Shown piece after piece: positions 8,359 to 17,521 of a stretch of DNA of 64,000 nt. A model generated the notes under the pieces. The model did not search any database, was not told where the DNA came from, and worked only from the letters and a program-made list of their open reading frames with translations. Each line of letters starts with the position of its first letter. Within the stretch, counting starts at the first letter, position 1. The stretch is from Methanosarcina siciliae T4/M (GTDB lineage: Archaea > Halobacteriota > Methanosarcinia > Methanosarcinales > Methanosarcinaceae), in assembly GCF_000970085.1 (NCBI RefSeq), contig NZ_CP009506.1, positions 4,340,001-4,404,000 on the forward strand, read 5' to 3'. A program made the translations under genes and the position numbers.

Positions 8359-8667
8359 TCAGTCTATAGGGATGTATCTGGCGCAAGCAAATCCTTCTTT
8401 ATATGGAACTTTAATGGTGAGCATCCCATTATTGTTTACTGCAAGAGCTTTTTCCGGGTCTACGGGTCCGTCCAGAAAAAAAGATCCCAGATATTCAACA
8501 TTTTCGCTGTAGGCTTTAATGTAATAACTGTTTTCATGCATCAGAAGAGTTATATGTTCGTTCATGACATCCGGAAGTTCAATTTCTATAGTAAGGTTCT
8601 CATGTTTGTCATCATGATACATGGCAATAATCGGAGTTTTCATTATCCTAGGCACGGGATTCTCCAT
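8359..8667 (-). CDS. Hsp20/alpha-crystallin-like small protein (copy 1)
   Basis: A 102-residue protein that is almost only an alpha-crystallin/CS-type beta-sandwich: NLTIEIELPDVMNEHITLLM, YYIKAYSENVEYLGSFFL, NNGMLTIKVPY. It ends in YIPID, resembling the I-x-I tail by which Hsp20 subunits dock. The ATG at 8667 follows gggggag by 6 bases; a TTG one codon upstream is less likely. A related gene lies 52 bp upstream and the pair probably form one transcript. Role inferred: small heat-shock-type chaperone or co-chaperone. Confidence 0.7.
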   Translation of the reverse strand: MENPVPRIMKTPIIAMYHDDKHENLTIEIELPDVMNEHITLLMHENSYYIKAYSENVEYLGSFFLDGPVDPEKALAVNNNGMLTIKVPYKEGFACARYIPID

Positions 8668-8719
8668 CAAATGCTCCCCCTATGAAAAAATACTCAAGTT
8701 ATTTGCCTTAAACATCCGT

Positions 8720-9019
8720 TTACTCAATTTTTACATCTATTGCTTTTTCGAAAGGCTGCTGATAAGGCACGGTAACATTCAGGACTCCGTTGGAATAGGT
8801 TGCAGTAGCTTTTTCCGGGCTTATAGGGCAGCATACTGCATAGCTGTCCGCATATTCAACCCCTTCTTTGGTGGCTCTTATATAAAAACCATCTTCCACA
8901 ACCTTGAAAGAAATATTCTCTTTTTCTATTCCTGGAAGAACCACTTCTATCTTCAGATTTTCGTATGTATCGTCCGGATATGCACAAATGGCTGGCGATA
9001 ATCTCAAAGTTTCCACCAT
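8720..9019 (-). CDS. Hsp20/alpha-crystallin-like small protein (copy 2)
   Basis: A 99-residue paralogue of the next gene with the same fold pattern: NLKIEVVLPGIEKENISFKV, FYIRATKEGVEYADSYAV, YSNGVLNVTVPYQQP. The LPG and GVL-x-VxVP elements are typical of Hsp20. It lacks the variable N-terminal arm of ordinary small heat-shock proteins. The ATG has ggggtga 6 bases upstream. It is the first gene of the pair. Confidence 0.72.
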   Translation of the reverse strand: MVETLRLSPAICAYPDDTYENLKIEVVLPGIEKENISFKVVEDGFYIRATKEGVEYADSYAVCCPISPEKATATYSNGVLNVTVPYQQPFEKAIDVKIE

Positions 9020-9337
9020 ATATTCACCCCAAATAGAATCGCTAATTAAGTTATTTATAAGTATCCATTTATTTATAATATACCATATTTTTCTCCTTCT
9101 TCTAAATCATAAACAAGGTCTTTATGGAGATTGTCGTAGTCTTTGATTATTACTCCGGATTGAATTAAAGAAATTCATCTCTAAGTAAAAACAAATTGTA
9201 TGAGTCAAATTAAAAAACGATAAGAAACAACCTGCTAGAAACAAGTGTAAAAATACAAACTGTAAAAACAACCTGTATAAGAATTAAAATATTGAAAGGC
9301 TCCTTAATAAGGAGCTTTTTTTTAAAGGAGAATTTTT
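9020..9337. other. Intergenic region with promoter-like AT tracts
   Basis: AT-rich stretch upstream of the Hsp20 pair. atttataatatacc near 9070 could hold the TATA box for these minus-strand genes. The terminator-like hairpin of the next operon lies at 9299-9315. No coding region recognised. Confidence 0.45.
9299..9315. terminator. Hairpin terminator, 3' of the 9338-9769 gene
   Basis: gctccttaataaggagc is a perfect inverted repeat (7-bp stem, 3-base loop). On the plus strand it is followed by eight T residues; on the minus strand by tttcaatatttta. It lies 23 bp past the stop of the minus-strand membrane-protein gene and probably ends that transcript. Confidence 0.6.
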
Positions 9338-9769
9338 TTAGAGTTTCAGGATTCCCAGATCAAGGCAGAGAGACAGGGCAATTGCTATTACTGAGAATAC
9401 TGTGATTATAAGGTAATTTGCACGTTCTTTTGATACGGAAAGGCTCCAGAGTAGATACTCCATTCCTTCAAGGTCTTTTTCTGAAAGTTTCTGTCTGGTC
9501 CTCACCTTTTCAAGCAGATCCAGATCTTTAACTACACTGAACCTCCGCTTTGCAATGTGGTATCTGTGCGTGAAGAACCAGAGGTAACCTGTAACTCCAA
9601 GATACCATATAGCCTTTCCCCAGAACACACTGTAGTGGTCTGCTATAATTATGCCCCTAAGCAGGATTGCAGAAACCAGCCCTACCCAGAAGTACAGGTT
9701 AATCACGGGCATTCCGTACCCGCGTGGGATATCAAAGGTTGGAGTTTCCGATTTTGTTTTGGTCATCAT
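9338..9769 (-). CDS. Small integral membrane protein of unknown function
   Basis: A 143-residue protein with about four hydrophobic segments: residues 25-43 and 50-66 (INLYFWVGLVSAILLRG, AIWYLGVTGYLWFF) and a C-terminal pair ending in LIITVFSVIAIALSLCLDL. A charged loop with KRRFSVVKDLDLLEKVR lies between. I do not recognise the family. It lies 89 bp downstream of glnK in the same direction, so it could be co-transcribed with amtB-glnK. Confidence 0.6.
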   Translation of the reverse strand: MMTKTKSETPTFDIPRGYGMPVINLYFWVGLVSAILLRGIIIADHYSVFWGKAIWYLGVTGYLWFFTHRYHIAKRRFSVVKDLDLLEKVRTRQKLSEKDLEGMEYLLWSLSVSKERANYLIITVFSVIAIALSLCLDLGILKL

Positions 9770-9858
9770 GGTATCTTGCCTTATTCCTTGAATTTTTTCG
9801 TATTTGTTAATTAATTAAAGTAAATAATTTAAGTGAAAAAGGAAAAAGAGGTGCCTGG

Positions 9859-10206
9859 TTAAAGGGCATCTCCATTCCTTTCTCCGGTTCTGATCCTTAC
9901 TACGGTTTCAATCGGGATTACGAAGATCTTTCCGTCTCCGATTTCTCCAGTATAAGCCGTGCTCTGAATCACCTGTATTATTTTTTCAACATCTTCTTCA
10001 GGTACTGCCACTTCTACTTTAGTTTTTGGGAGTAGGTCCACACAGTATTTTTTACCTCTCCATTGCTGCACAATCCCTTTTTGCTGACCACGACCTTTAA
10101 CGTCGGTAACTGTCAGGCTTGGAAAACCGGCTTCTTCCAGTGCATCCTTTACCTGATGCAGTTTCAGGGGTTTTATAATTGCTTCTACTTTGCACATTTT
10201 AGTCAT
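9859..10206 (-). CDS. glnK: PII nitrogen regulatory protein GlnK
   Basis: A 115-residue PII signalling protein. It binds ATP, ADP and 2-oxoglutarate and docks on the ammonium channel to block it. The T-loop reads GRGQQKGIVQQWRGKKY...DLLPK, so the Tyr corresponding to Tyr51 of E. coli GlnK is kept (Tyr54 here), while the neighbouring Tyr46 position is Trp. The B-loop TGEIGDGKIFV and C-terminal RIRTGE are canonical. The start lies 1 bp after the amtB stop, so the two are translationally linked. The order amtB-glnK is the reverse of the common glnK-amtB arrangement. Confidence 0.95.
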   Translation of the reverse strand: MTKMCKVEAIIKPLKLHQVKDALEEAGFPSLTVTDVKGRGQQKGIVQQWRGKKYCVDLLPKTKVEVAVPEEDVEKIIQVIQSTAYTGEIGDGKIFVIPIETVVRIRTGERNGDAL

Positions 10207-10207
10207 G

Positions 10208-11617
10208 TTATTCCTCCCTCATCAGGTACTCGGGGTATGCTCTGATTCCGTGTTCGCAAATATCCAGACCAAGTATTTCTTCTTCTTCAGAAACCCTGAG
10301 CCCTACTACAGCATCAAGGATTTTGAAGATTATAAATGAGATCCCAAATGCCCAGACAATGGAACATAGTACTGATATCAACTGGATCAACAACAGGCTG
10401 ATTCCTCCTCCGTAGAAGAGCCCTGGCACTTCAGCAGCATATGCGGCATCTGCAAGGATTCCGTTTCCAATTCCTATCGAGAAAAGCCCGACAGAGATCA
10501 GGCCCCAGCTTCCGCAGTACCCGTGTACGGCAATTGCACCTACAGGGTCGTCTACTTTCAGCGTGTTTTCATTGAACATGACTCCTGCATAGATTATTAT
10601 TCCTGCAATGGCTCCGATGATAATGGCTGCCCAGTTGTTAACCGAACCACAAGGAGCAGTGATTGCAACAAGCCCTCCAAGAAGCCCGTTTGCGGTAAGG
10701 GAAGGATCAGGCTTTCCGGTTTTCATCCAGGTAATAAACATCGTTACAACAGCTCCGGCAGCTGCTGCCAGGAAGGTGTTGACTACGACCAGGTTCATGT
10801 AAGGGTCATTCCCGTCAAGGGTACTCCCGCCGTTGAATCCTATCCACCCGAGAGCCAGGATCAGGGTCCCCAGGAAGGCGATGGTCAGGTTGTGACCCGG
10901 GATTGGCACGGCTTTTCCATCTTTGAACTTCCCTATCCTTGCCCCTACGAGGATCACACCTGCGAGAGCAGAATATCCTCCGATTGAGTGCACAACTCCA
11001 GAGCCTGCAAAGTCATGGCTTGCGACTCCTATTGCCTGCACAATCGGGCTATCGGCTCCGGTTAGGAGGGCCATGTCAGCTCCGCTCCAGACCCAGTGCC
11101 CGTACACAGGGTAGATTACCGCTACCATCATTATACAATATATAAGGTATGCTTTGAAGTTGGTTCTCTCGGCCATTGCTCCCGAAACGATTGTTGCACC
11201 GGTGGCAGCGAAGACCATCTGGAAGAACCAGCCGTTCCAGAGTGCGTTGTCGGCACCTGAAAGGAAAAATTGGTCAGTTCCTATAAGTCCAGCTGCATCG
11301 GCTCCATACATTACACCCCAGCCCACAGCCCAGTAGACAAGGATGCCGAGGACAATCGTCATGAAGTTTTTCATCAGAATATTGACAGTGTTTTTACTCC
11401 TCGTAAGTCCCGTTTCCACGAGAGAGAAACCTGCATGCATGAAAAATACAAGTCCACTTGCTATAAGCAGCCATACGAAAGTCAGAGCAGTCTGCACTCC
11501 TTCGATAGCTACTGCGTTTTCCTCTGCCGTTGCAGCAAATGCCGGCGAGGACAGCGCTATAAATATCATACAGATAATTATCAAGAATTTTCCTAGTTTT
11601 TGTACATTTTTTAACAT
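10208..11617 (-). CDS. amtB: Ammonium transporter AmtB
   Basis: A 469-residue Amt/MEP/Rh channel. The N terminus has a signal-peptide-like hydrophobic segment ending in SSPAFA, followed by the eleven-helix channel. Typical elements are GFSLVETGLTRSKNTVNIL, the pore histidine regions ASHDFAGSGVVHSIGG and GAIAVHGYCGSWG, and a cytoplasmic tail ending in EYLMREE. It brings in ammonium for GS-GOGAT and is gated by the GlnK encoded 1 bp downstream. An aaaggagg sequence lies 13 bases upstream of the ATG. Confidence 0.95.
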   Translation of the reverse strand: MLKNVQKLGKFLIIICMIFIALSSPAFAATAEENAVAIEGVQTALTFVWLLIASGLVFFMHAGFSLVETGLTRSKNTVNILMKNFMTIVLGILVYWAVGWGVMYGADAAGLIGTDQFFLSGADNALWNGWFFQMVFAATGATIVSGAMAERTNFKAYLIYCIMMVAVIYPVYGHWVWSGADMALLTGADSPIVQAIGVASHDFAGSGVVHSIGGYSALAGVILVGARIGKFKDGKAVPIPGHNLTIAFLGTLILALGWIGFNGGSTLDGNDPYMNLVVVNTFLAAAAGAVVTMFITWMKTGKPDPSLTANGLLGGLVAITAPCGSVNNWAAIIIGAIAGIIIYAGVMFNENTLKVDDPVGAIAVHGYCGSWGLISVGLFSIGIGNGILADAAYAAEVPGLFYGGGISLLLIQLISVLCSIVWAFGISFIIFKILDAVVGLRVSEEEEILGLDICEHGIRAYPEYLMREE

Positions 11618-12517
11618 ACTATTCTTTTGCCTCCTTTATTCTATCGGCAACCGGTAAGTGCTTGTCTACTTTATTATATTTATAGATATCGGTAAAGTTT
11701 TTAAATTTAATTGTTCTGTTCTTCAAATACAGGTTGCCCCATCTTCAAATTAAAAAATTTATAGATGTTTGGTTTCATGTCAGCAAAGGTCAGCAATATA
11801 CTTTTAATAAGATCTAACTTGAGTATCCCACTGTAGATTCCGTTCTCTGTGTTGCTGCAAGTGCTGAAATGCTACAAGAAATATGTATTCGAAAAAATAG
11901 ATTAATATACAGGATACAATGTTCAGTCTTGACTTTATCACTGAAAAATGCAGTTAAATTTCCGTCTCGCTCTTTCCAGATATTTCCCCAATTGCCGCCA
12001 CTAAAGTGGCTGGCTTGTAAATATCGATGAAAACTTACAACCTTGTTTCCAATTTATCCCTAATCCCCTTCATCTTTTCTTACATCTCAAAAGAGAATCT
12101 TTTGTTTTGCAGCAGTCCAAATTACTTCGAGTAAAGCTCCATTATATAAAGATATCTCCTACTTATTTATAATCATTATCGAATATAATTTGTTCTGAAA
12201 ATAATTATTTTCAAAAAAACAAACTCGGGAAATTTGTTGGGCCTTCAATCCCCTAAAAAAGAAAGATTAAGCAGGATTTTAAATATCTGCCGACAAATGA
12301 AAAACCGAAAACAAAGAGCTTACAGGAATTTAGTTTAGAATCTTTATTTCCTAATTATATAAGCCATCTGAGCTACAACTACTTGTGTAAAACTATCTCG
12401 ATATTTATCCGAACTTAATTGTTTCAATAATATCCTGAAGCTCTTATCACTCTAATTGGGGTTTAGTCGGAGTGATAGAGTAAGTTTAACACGGAGTGGG
12501 AAGGGGGTTGATTATAG
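11618..12517. other. 900-bp intergenic region upstream of amtB and of an ABC exporter
   Basis: On the minus strand, ctataaatata at about 11678-11688 is a good TATA box for amtB, with cggtaagt and ggcaaccgg half-site-like words between it and the gene, but no exact GGTA-N6-TACC operator. The remainder is AT-rich, has stop codons in all frames and contains a stem-loop at 12445-12477 before the ABC genes. Confidence 0.5.
12445..12477 (+). promoter_or_regulatory. Inverted repeat 40 bp upstream of the ABC exporter operon
   Basis: tatcactc (12445-12452) and gagtgata (12470-12477) are perfect 8-bp inverted repeats separated by 17 bases, ending 40 bp before the GTG start. The spacing suits a dimeric regulator such as a TetR or MarR type, or an mRNA leader hairpin. 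Nothing in the window identifies the regulator. Confidence 0.5.
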
Positions 12518-13507
12518 GTGACCGCAAATGTCATAGAGGTCAACGGACTTGAGCATTCGTATGGTTCTATAAAAGCCGTTGATAACATAAGTTTTGATGT
12601 AAAAAAAGGTGAAATATTCTCATTTCTTGGTCCAAACGGTGCGGGAAAGAGTACTGTGATTAATATTCTCACAACGCTTCGGAAGATCCAGAAAGGGGAA
12701 GCTAAAGTAAATGGATATGATGTGGCAAGAGACTCAAAACATGTAAGACAGTCAATTGGTATTGTTTTTCAAATGCTTTGCCTGGACCACGAAATGACTG
12801 TACGTGAAAATCTGGAATACCACGGTAAAATATATTCGATGCCAAAAAGGGAAAGAAAAAAGCGTATTGAAGAGCTTTTAAAGCTGATAGAGCTGGAAAA
12901 CAAAAGGGACACCCTTGCAAAAGATCTGAGCGGGGGTATGAAGAGGAGGCTGGAGCTTGCAAGGGGTTTGATGACAAAACCTGCAGTCCTTTTCCTGGAT
13001 GAACCGACAATAGGTTTTGATATCCAGACAAGAATGAGGATGTGGGAGTATTTGCGAGAGATCAAGAGGGAAGGCACTACGATATTCCTGACCACCCACT
13101 ATATGGAAGAAGCCGATCAGCTCAGTGACAGGATTAGTATAATTGATCACGGAAAAATAATCGTAACAGGAACTGCAGATGAATTAAAGAATAAACTTGG
13201 TAAAGACCTGATTTATCTGGAAACCAGCGATAATAAAACCGTTGTAGAGATTTTAAATTCAATCAATTCTGTAAAAACAGTCACAGAAGACACAAAATCT
13301 CTGAGGGTTATGATCGGAGAAGATGTTACTCACGTTCTCCCTCAAATTATGGATAGGATCAGGCAGGCAGAAATAGAAATTACAACCATAAATATCAAAA
13401 AGCCTTCAATGGATGACGTTTTTGTTCACTATACCGGTCATGGCTTGAGGGAAGGAGACCCGCAGGAAAATTTTGAAGTATCAGAACCGATGGAGGTTTC
13501 AGCATGA
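12518..13507 (+). CDS. ABC transporter ATPase, DrrA-type exporter
   Basis: A 329-residue ATP-binding protein of the daunorubicin/multidrug exporter class. Walker A is GPNGAGKST (about residue 40), the signature is LSGGMKRRLELARG, Walker B is AVLFLDEPT with the D-loop IGFDIQTR, and the switch is FLTTHYMEEADQLSDR. A long C-terminal domain (about residues 220-329) is typical of DrrA-like subunits. It starts with GTG preceded at 12 bases by aaggggg. It overlaps the permease gene by 4 bp (ATGA), so the two form an exporter. Confidence 0.92.
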   Translation: MTANVIEVNGLEHSYGSIKAVDNISFDVKKGEIFSFLGPNGAGKSTVINILTTLRKIQKGEAKVNGYDVARDSKHVRQSIGIVFQMLCLDHEMTVRENLEYHGKIYSMPKRERKKRIEELLKLIELENKRDTLAKDLSGGMKRRLELARGLMTKPAVLFLDEPTIGFDIQTRMRMWEYLREIKREGTTIFLTTHYMEEADQLSDRISIIDHGKIIVTGTADELKNKLGKDLIYLETSDNKTVVEILNSINSVKTVTEDTKSLRVMIGEDVTHVLPQIMDRIRQAEIEITTINIKKPSMDDVFVHYTGHGLREGDPQENFEVSEPMEVSA

Positions 13508-14337
13508 ATTTCGAATTTCGTGCCATATACTGGCGAGATATGTTGAAGTTCTTTAGATTTAAATCGATGCTGATCAGTTCATTGGTCCAGCCTGTGATGT
13601 GGCTGGCATTTTTCGGGATTGCAATGTCAGATAGTTTTGACCAGCTGACTTCTCTTGTCCCTCCAATCGAAGGAGTCCCGAATGTTGATTACCTTTCCTA
13701 TATGGGTGCCGGAATAATTGCAATGGATGTACTGTTCAGCAGCCTTTTTGGGGGCACTTCCCTTATGTTTGATAAAAAATATAGCTTGCTAAGGGAAACT
13801 CTTGCAAGTCCGGTCCCCAGATCCCATATCATCCTAGGTGTCGGGCTTTCCGGCGTGACAAAAGCATTTATTCAAACTGCTATGATAATAGGATTCGGAA
13901 GACTGATAGGAATGGATTTTTTTAACGGATATACGCCTACTGAAACGTTTATCTCGATCATAGGCATCTTTTTACTTGTGGGAATTTTTACTCTGGGTTT
14001 CCTTTTCCTCTCAGGTTCTATTGCCATTACTCTTGAGAACCCTGAAGGAATGCAGTCGATTCTCACCCTGCTCAGTATGCCCCTGTTCTTTGTAAGCAAT
14101 GCGTTATATCCCATTGATGCCTTCCCATCTGTCCTCAGGTTCCTTTCAATGTTTAATCCGCTAACACTTCTATCAGACGGAATCCGATACTTCGCTCTGG
14201 GGAATAACTTCACTGTAATGGGTATTCACTACGTGTACACACCAGCGTCTATCCTCGTGTCTTTCCTGGGCCTGTTGCTCTTTGCTTTCGCAATGTTAGC
14301 TACATCCCTCTGGAGGTTTAACAAGGTGGACGTGTAA
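13504..14337 (+). CDS. ABC-2 type exporter permease
   Basis: A 277-residue membrane protein with six predicted helices of the ABC-2 family. The central conserved patch reads TLASPVPRSHIILGVGLSG, followed by the family's typical late segment LFFVSNALYPIDAFPSVLRFL and NPLTLLSDGIRYF. It pairs with the upstream ATPase to export an unknown hydrophobic compound. Confidence 0.9.
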   Translation: MNFEFRAIYWRDMLKFFRFKSMLISSLVQPVMWLAFFGIAMSDSFDQLTSLVPPIEGVPNVDYLSYMGAGIIAMDVLFSSLFGGTSLMFDKKYSLLRETLASPVPRSHIILGVGLSGVTKAFIQTAMIIGFGRLIGMDFFNGYTPTETFISIIGIFLLVGIFTLGFLFLSGSIAITLENPEGMQSILTLLSMPLFFVSNALYPIDAFPSVLRFLSMFNPLTLLSDGIRYFALGNNFTVMGIHYVYTPASILVSFLGLLLFAFAMLATSLWRFNKVDV

Positions 14338-14351
14338 ATAAACTACCTTGA

Positions 14352-14418
14352 AATTCTGTTTTTATTCTGTTTTTTTCTTTCTTTTTTATTCTGTTTTTTA
14401 TTCTGTTTTTTATTCTGA
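14352..14418 (+). terminator. T-rich repeat tract behind the ABC operon
   Basis: About five degenerate copies of ttttttattctg follow the permease stop within 80 bp. Archaeal termination often uses T-rich tracts without a hairpin, so this probably ends the exporter transcript. Confidence 0.55.
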
Positions 14419-14531
14419 ATCGTGGTATTGTATGCATTCAAGCTGCCTCATTTAATAGTAGCTTTACTTTACATGGGTCGATTTGTATTCAGTATACAAA
14501 TGGCTGCAAGACCGAGTAGCAAACGAACATC

Positions 14532-15233
14532 TTATTTAATACAGTAAAACCCGGCCTGCATGTAAGAGTACCAGAACAACTCCACGGTTCTGAATCCTGT
14601 TTTTCTCAACAGTTCCAGGTGTTCTTCCACAGTTATGGGGAAATATTCTGTATCGAAACGTTTTAGATGAGCTTCTATTTCTTCCTCACTCCTGCCGTGT
14701 GTTAACTGAAAGTAGCCCCAGTATCTTTTTCCTATACCAATGCCCTCTTCTGTTAGCGGCCTTATGTTCTCGAAGGTTATGTAAACTCCGCCTTCCTTAA
14801 GCAGATCATAACATACCTTTGTGGCTTTTGTCCTGGCTTTGCGGTTAAGGGAGTGGTGGCATTGTATAGCAGTTATAACATCCGGTTTTTCCTCTAATTT
14901 TTGGGAGAACTTCTGGGTAGGGGAAGCCTTCAGAAATTCCAGTCTTTTGGCAGGGCAGGAAGATAATTTCTCCCTTGCCTGATTCAGCATGCCTTCCGAA
15001 GGGTCAAGTAATAGAAATTTTGTATCGGGAAATTCCTCAATTGCCTTATTGACCAGGGTCCCTGTCCCGCATCCGGTATCCATCCACACTTTAGGGCTGG
15101 AAGGAAATGATTTGACGAAATTGAGAGTTTCCTTATGAAAAAAAGAGTAGTATGGGAGCAAATCGGATATTCGGACATCGTAATCTTCAGGGGGATGAGG
15201 AGTTGCGTTCTTGGCAGGTTTTGCAGGAGTCAT
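14532..15233 (-). CDS. Class I SAM-dependent methyltransferase
   Basis: A 233-residue methyltransferase. Motif I is VWMDTGCGTGTLV (about residues 49-61), motif II is FLLLDPSEGML with the acidic residue that holds the ribose, and a later ITAIQCHHSLNR corresponds to the motif IV region. The substrate is not evident. The gene is convergent with the ABC exporter and divergent from the hydantoinase-family gene. Confidence 0.82.
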   Translation of the reverse strand: MTPAKPAKNATPHPPEDYDVRISDLLPYYSFFHKETLNFVKSFPSSPKVWMDTGCGTGTLVNKAIEEFPDTKFLLLDPSEGMLNQAREKLSSCPAKRLEFLKASPTQKFSQKLEEKPDVITAIQCHHSLNRKARTKATKVCYDLLKEGGVYITFENIRPLTEEGIGIGKRYWGYFQLTHGRSEEEIEAHLKRFDTEYFPITVEEHLELLRKTGFRTVELFWYSYMQAGFYCIK

Positions 15234-15588
15234 AGCGGTAAGTCCCTCTTGGTATCAGTATCTTATTGAATAGTCTTTTTTATTGAATAGTCTTTTTCTT
15301 TTCATAAATGGGGTAATTATTTTTTTCCTTAGAGTAAATCCAATTTTTCCGCTAAATTAATTTTGTCTGGAATCCAGTTTCAAACCTAATTTCCTGAATT
15401 TTGCAGGATAAAAATAAAAAATCGCTTTCGATTTCTGGATTTAATGTTCACAGTGATAAGCAATTCCTTTTATCTGATGTCAGTATACCTGAACCATATT
15501 AGTTTTAACACAACCAGGTTATTGTACTGAAGTCTCAGATTGCAATAGCCCAAAAACAAAAACAAATAGAAAAAGGAGTCATTTTTTT
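15234..15588. other. Divergent intergenic region with a 17-bp duplication
   Basis: tattgaatagtcttttt occurs twice in tandem (15264-15280 and 15281-15297), 31 bp upstream of the minus-strand methyltransferase gene, where it could overlap that gene's promoter. The rest is AT-rich and without recognisable coding content. Confidence 0.6.
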
Positions 15589-17517
15589 ATGCATTACAGC
15601 CTTGGGATTGATGCAGGGGGCACTTACACCGATGCAGTGCTCGTAAAGGATTCGGATGGAGAGATTGTAGATTCAAATAAAGCTCTGACAACCTATCCAG
15701 ACCCCCTTTCCGGCATCAAGAGCGTAATTGATAGCCTTAATCCGGAATATCTCGAAAACGTAAGACTGGTATCGGTCTCAACGACTCTCTCCACAAATAC
15801 TATCCTTGAAGGAACAGGTTTTCCCGTAGCTCTGATCCTTATAGGGGACCATCCCCTTGAAAAAGAACTGCCCACAGGATACGTGCTCTTTGCCAGTGGA
15901 GGGCATAACCACAACGGAGAAGAGGTATCTCCTCTCGACCTGGAAGCAATTGAAAAATTTTCCCTGCGAGTAAGGGATAAAGTATCAGCTTTTGCAATCT
16001 CTTCCTATTTCAGCACTCGAAACCCTGAACACGAACTTAAAGCAAGGGATTCCATACTTGAGCTTACAGGACTTCCTGCGGTTTGCGGGCACGAACTCTC
16101 ACAGGAACTGGGCGCTTACGAAAGGGCAGTTACAGCTTTCCTGAACGCTCAGCTGATTCCCATAACCCGGCAGTTTGTCCAGTCCATTATTGCAGATATC
16201 AGAAAAAGGGGGATCAATGCCCAGCTTCTCATGCTCAAATGCGACGGATCGGTTGTCGGGATAAAAGATGCCCTGCAAAAACCGATAGAAACCATATTTT
16301 CAGGCCCTGCAGCGAGCCTTGTGGGCGCATCTTACCTTTCAGGGCTGAAGACATGTGCGGTTGTGGATGTGGGTGGAACAAGTACCGATATCTCCTCGAT
16401 CTGTATGGGAGTCCCTGACCTGAGCGACGAAGGGGCGGTTGTGGGCGGCTGGAAGACGCGGGTCCGGGCAATCAGGATGGAGACAACCGCTACAGGGGGA
16501 GACAGCCATATCTGGACAGTGAACAAGGAACTTTTCCTCGGCCCTCGCCGAGTCGTCCCCCTGGCAGTAGCTGCAGCTCTGTACCCAGGTTTCCTGAATT
16601 CCCTCCAAAGGGCTCCCTTGCCTGCCAGAGAAGACCTCTGCGAAAATATCCAACCCACAAAGTTTTTTGTCAGGTCGGGCTACCAGGCAGGCGGACTTAG
16701 CAAAGCCGAAGCCGAAGTGCTTGGAGCGATTGGAGAAGAACCTGTTTCCGTGCCTGAGATCAAAGCCCTTATCAGAAAAGATCTTCTTCCTCAGACCCTT
16801 GATTCCCTTATTAAAAAGCGCCTTGTCCAGGCAATTGGATTTACTCCCACTGATGCTCTGCATGTACTCGGAGATTATACTGCCTGGAATGAAGAAGCTT
16901 CCAGAATCGGGGCTGAAAGGCTTGCAAGGCTCATGCGCATGCCACCCGGAGAATTCTGTACTGCCGTAAAAAAGAGGGTTGCAAGGAACATGTCACTTCA
17001 CCTCCTCTCATATATTCTGCAGGGAGTGCCGTACACAGCCGTTGAAAAAATCCTGGACGGAAACTACCCTGCAAAGTTCAAGCTCGGAATCCCCGTTGTC
17101 CTGCTCGGAGGACCTGTTCGGGCTTACCGGGAAGAACTCAAGGAATTCATAGATGCTGAAATTCTTGTACCCGAACATGCCGAGGTAGGAAACGCAGTAG
17201 GAGCCCTTGCGGGGAAAGGTATCAAAAGGGTGGAAATTCTGATAAGGCCTGCAAGCCTGATGTCTCCTGACAAGGATTTCCTGGTCTTTGCCCCAGGCAG
17301 GAGGCTGAGGTTTGATGTTTATGTAGAAGCTCTTAACGCAGCAACGGAACTCGGGAAAAAGCTCGTTGAGGACTATATGAAAGACTGTGGTCTCAGCGGA
17401 AACCAGGTCAAAATTTCTATTGAGAAAAAGACCATTTCCCCTGAAGGCTGGAACTATCCCCCGATGGAAACAAACCTGCTAATAATGGGAGTAGGAATGC
17501 GGGGGCTTTCCACCTGA
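15589..17517 (+). CDS. Hydantoinase/oxoprolinase (HyuA) family protein
   Basis: A 642-residue protein of the HyuA family, whose members use ATP to open lactam rings such as 5-oxoproline or hydantoins. The N-terminal ATPase-type lobe begins with LGIDAGGTYTDAVLV and later has SVSTTLSTNTILEG. The second domain carries FSGPAASLVGA and VVDVGGTSTDIS, the phosphate-binding DxGGTxTD signature. No HyuB partner lies next to it, so the true substrate is open. An aaaaggag lies 10 bases before the ATG. A broken phosphoesterase frame starts immediately after its stop. Confidence 0.85.
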   Translation: MHYSLGIDAGGTYTDAVLVKDSDGEIVDSNKALTTYPDPLSGIKSVIDSLNPEYLENVRLVSVSTTLSTNTILEGTGFPVALILIGDHPLEKELPTGYVLFASGGHNHNGEEVSPLDLEAIEKFSLRVRDKVSAFAISSYFSTRNPEHELKARDSILELTGLPAVCGHELSQELGAYERAVTAFLNAQLIPITRQFVQSIIADIRKRGINAQLLMLKCDGSVVGIKDALQKPIETIFSGPAASLVGASYLSGLKTCAVVDVGGTSTDISSICMGVPDLSDEGAVVGGWKTRVRAIRMETTATGGDSHIWTVNKELFLGPRRVVPLAVAAALYPGFLNSLQRAPLPAREDLCENIQPTKFFVRSGYQAGGLSKAEAEVLGAIGEEPVSVPEIKALIRKDLLPQTLDSLIKKRLVQAIGFTPTDALHVLGDYTAWNEEASRIGAERLARLMRMPPGEFCTAVKKRVARNMSLHLLSYILQGVPYTAVEKILDGNYPAKFKLGIPVVLLGGPVRAYREELKEFIDAEILVPEHAEVGNAVGALAGKGIKRVEILIRPASLMSPDKDFLVFAPGRRLRFDVYVEALNAATELGKKLVEDYMKDCGLSGNQVKISIEKKTISPEGWNYPPMETNLLIMGVGMRGLST

Positions 17518-17521
17518 AGCG

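Noticed and set aside
9859..10206. Idea that GlnK has lost its modifiable T-loop tyrosine
   Set aside because: On counting against E. coli GlnK, the Trp at residue 49 replaces Tyr46, while the Tyr equivalent to Tyr51 is present at residue 54.
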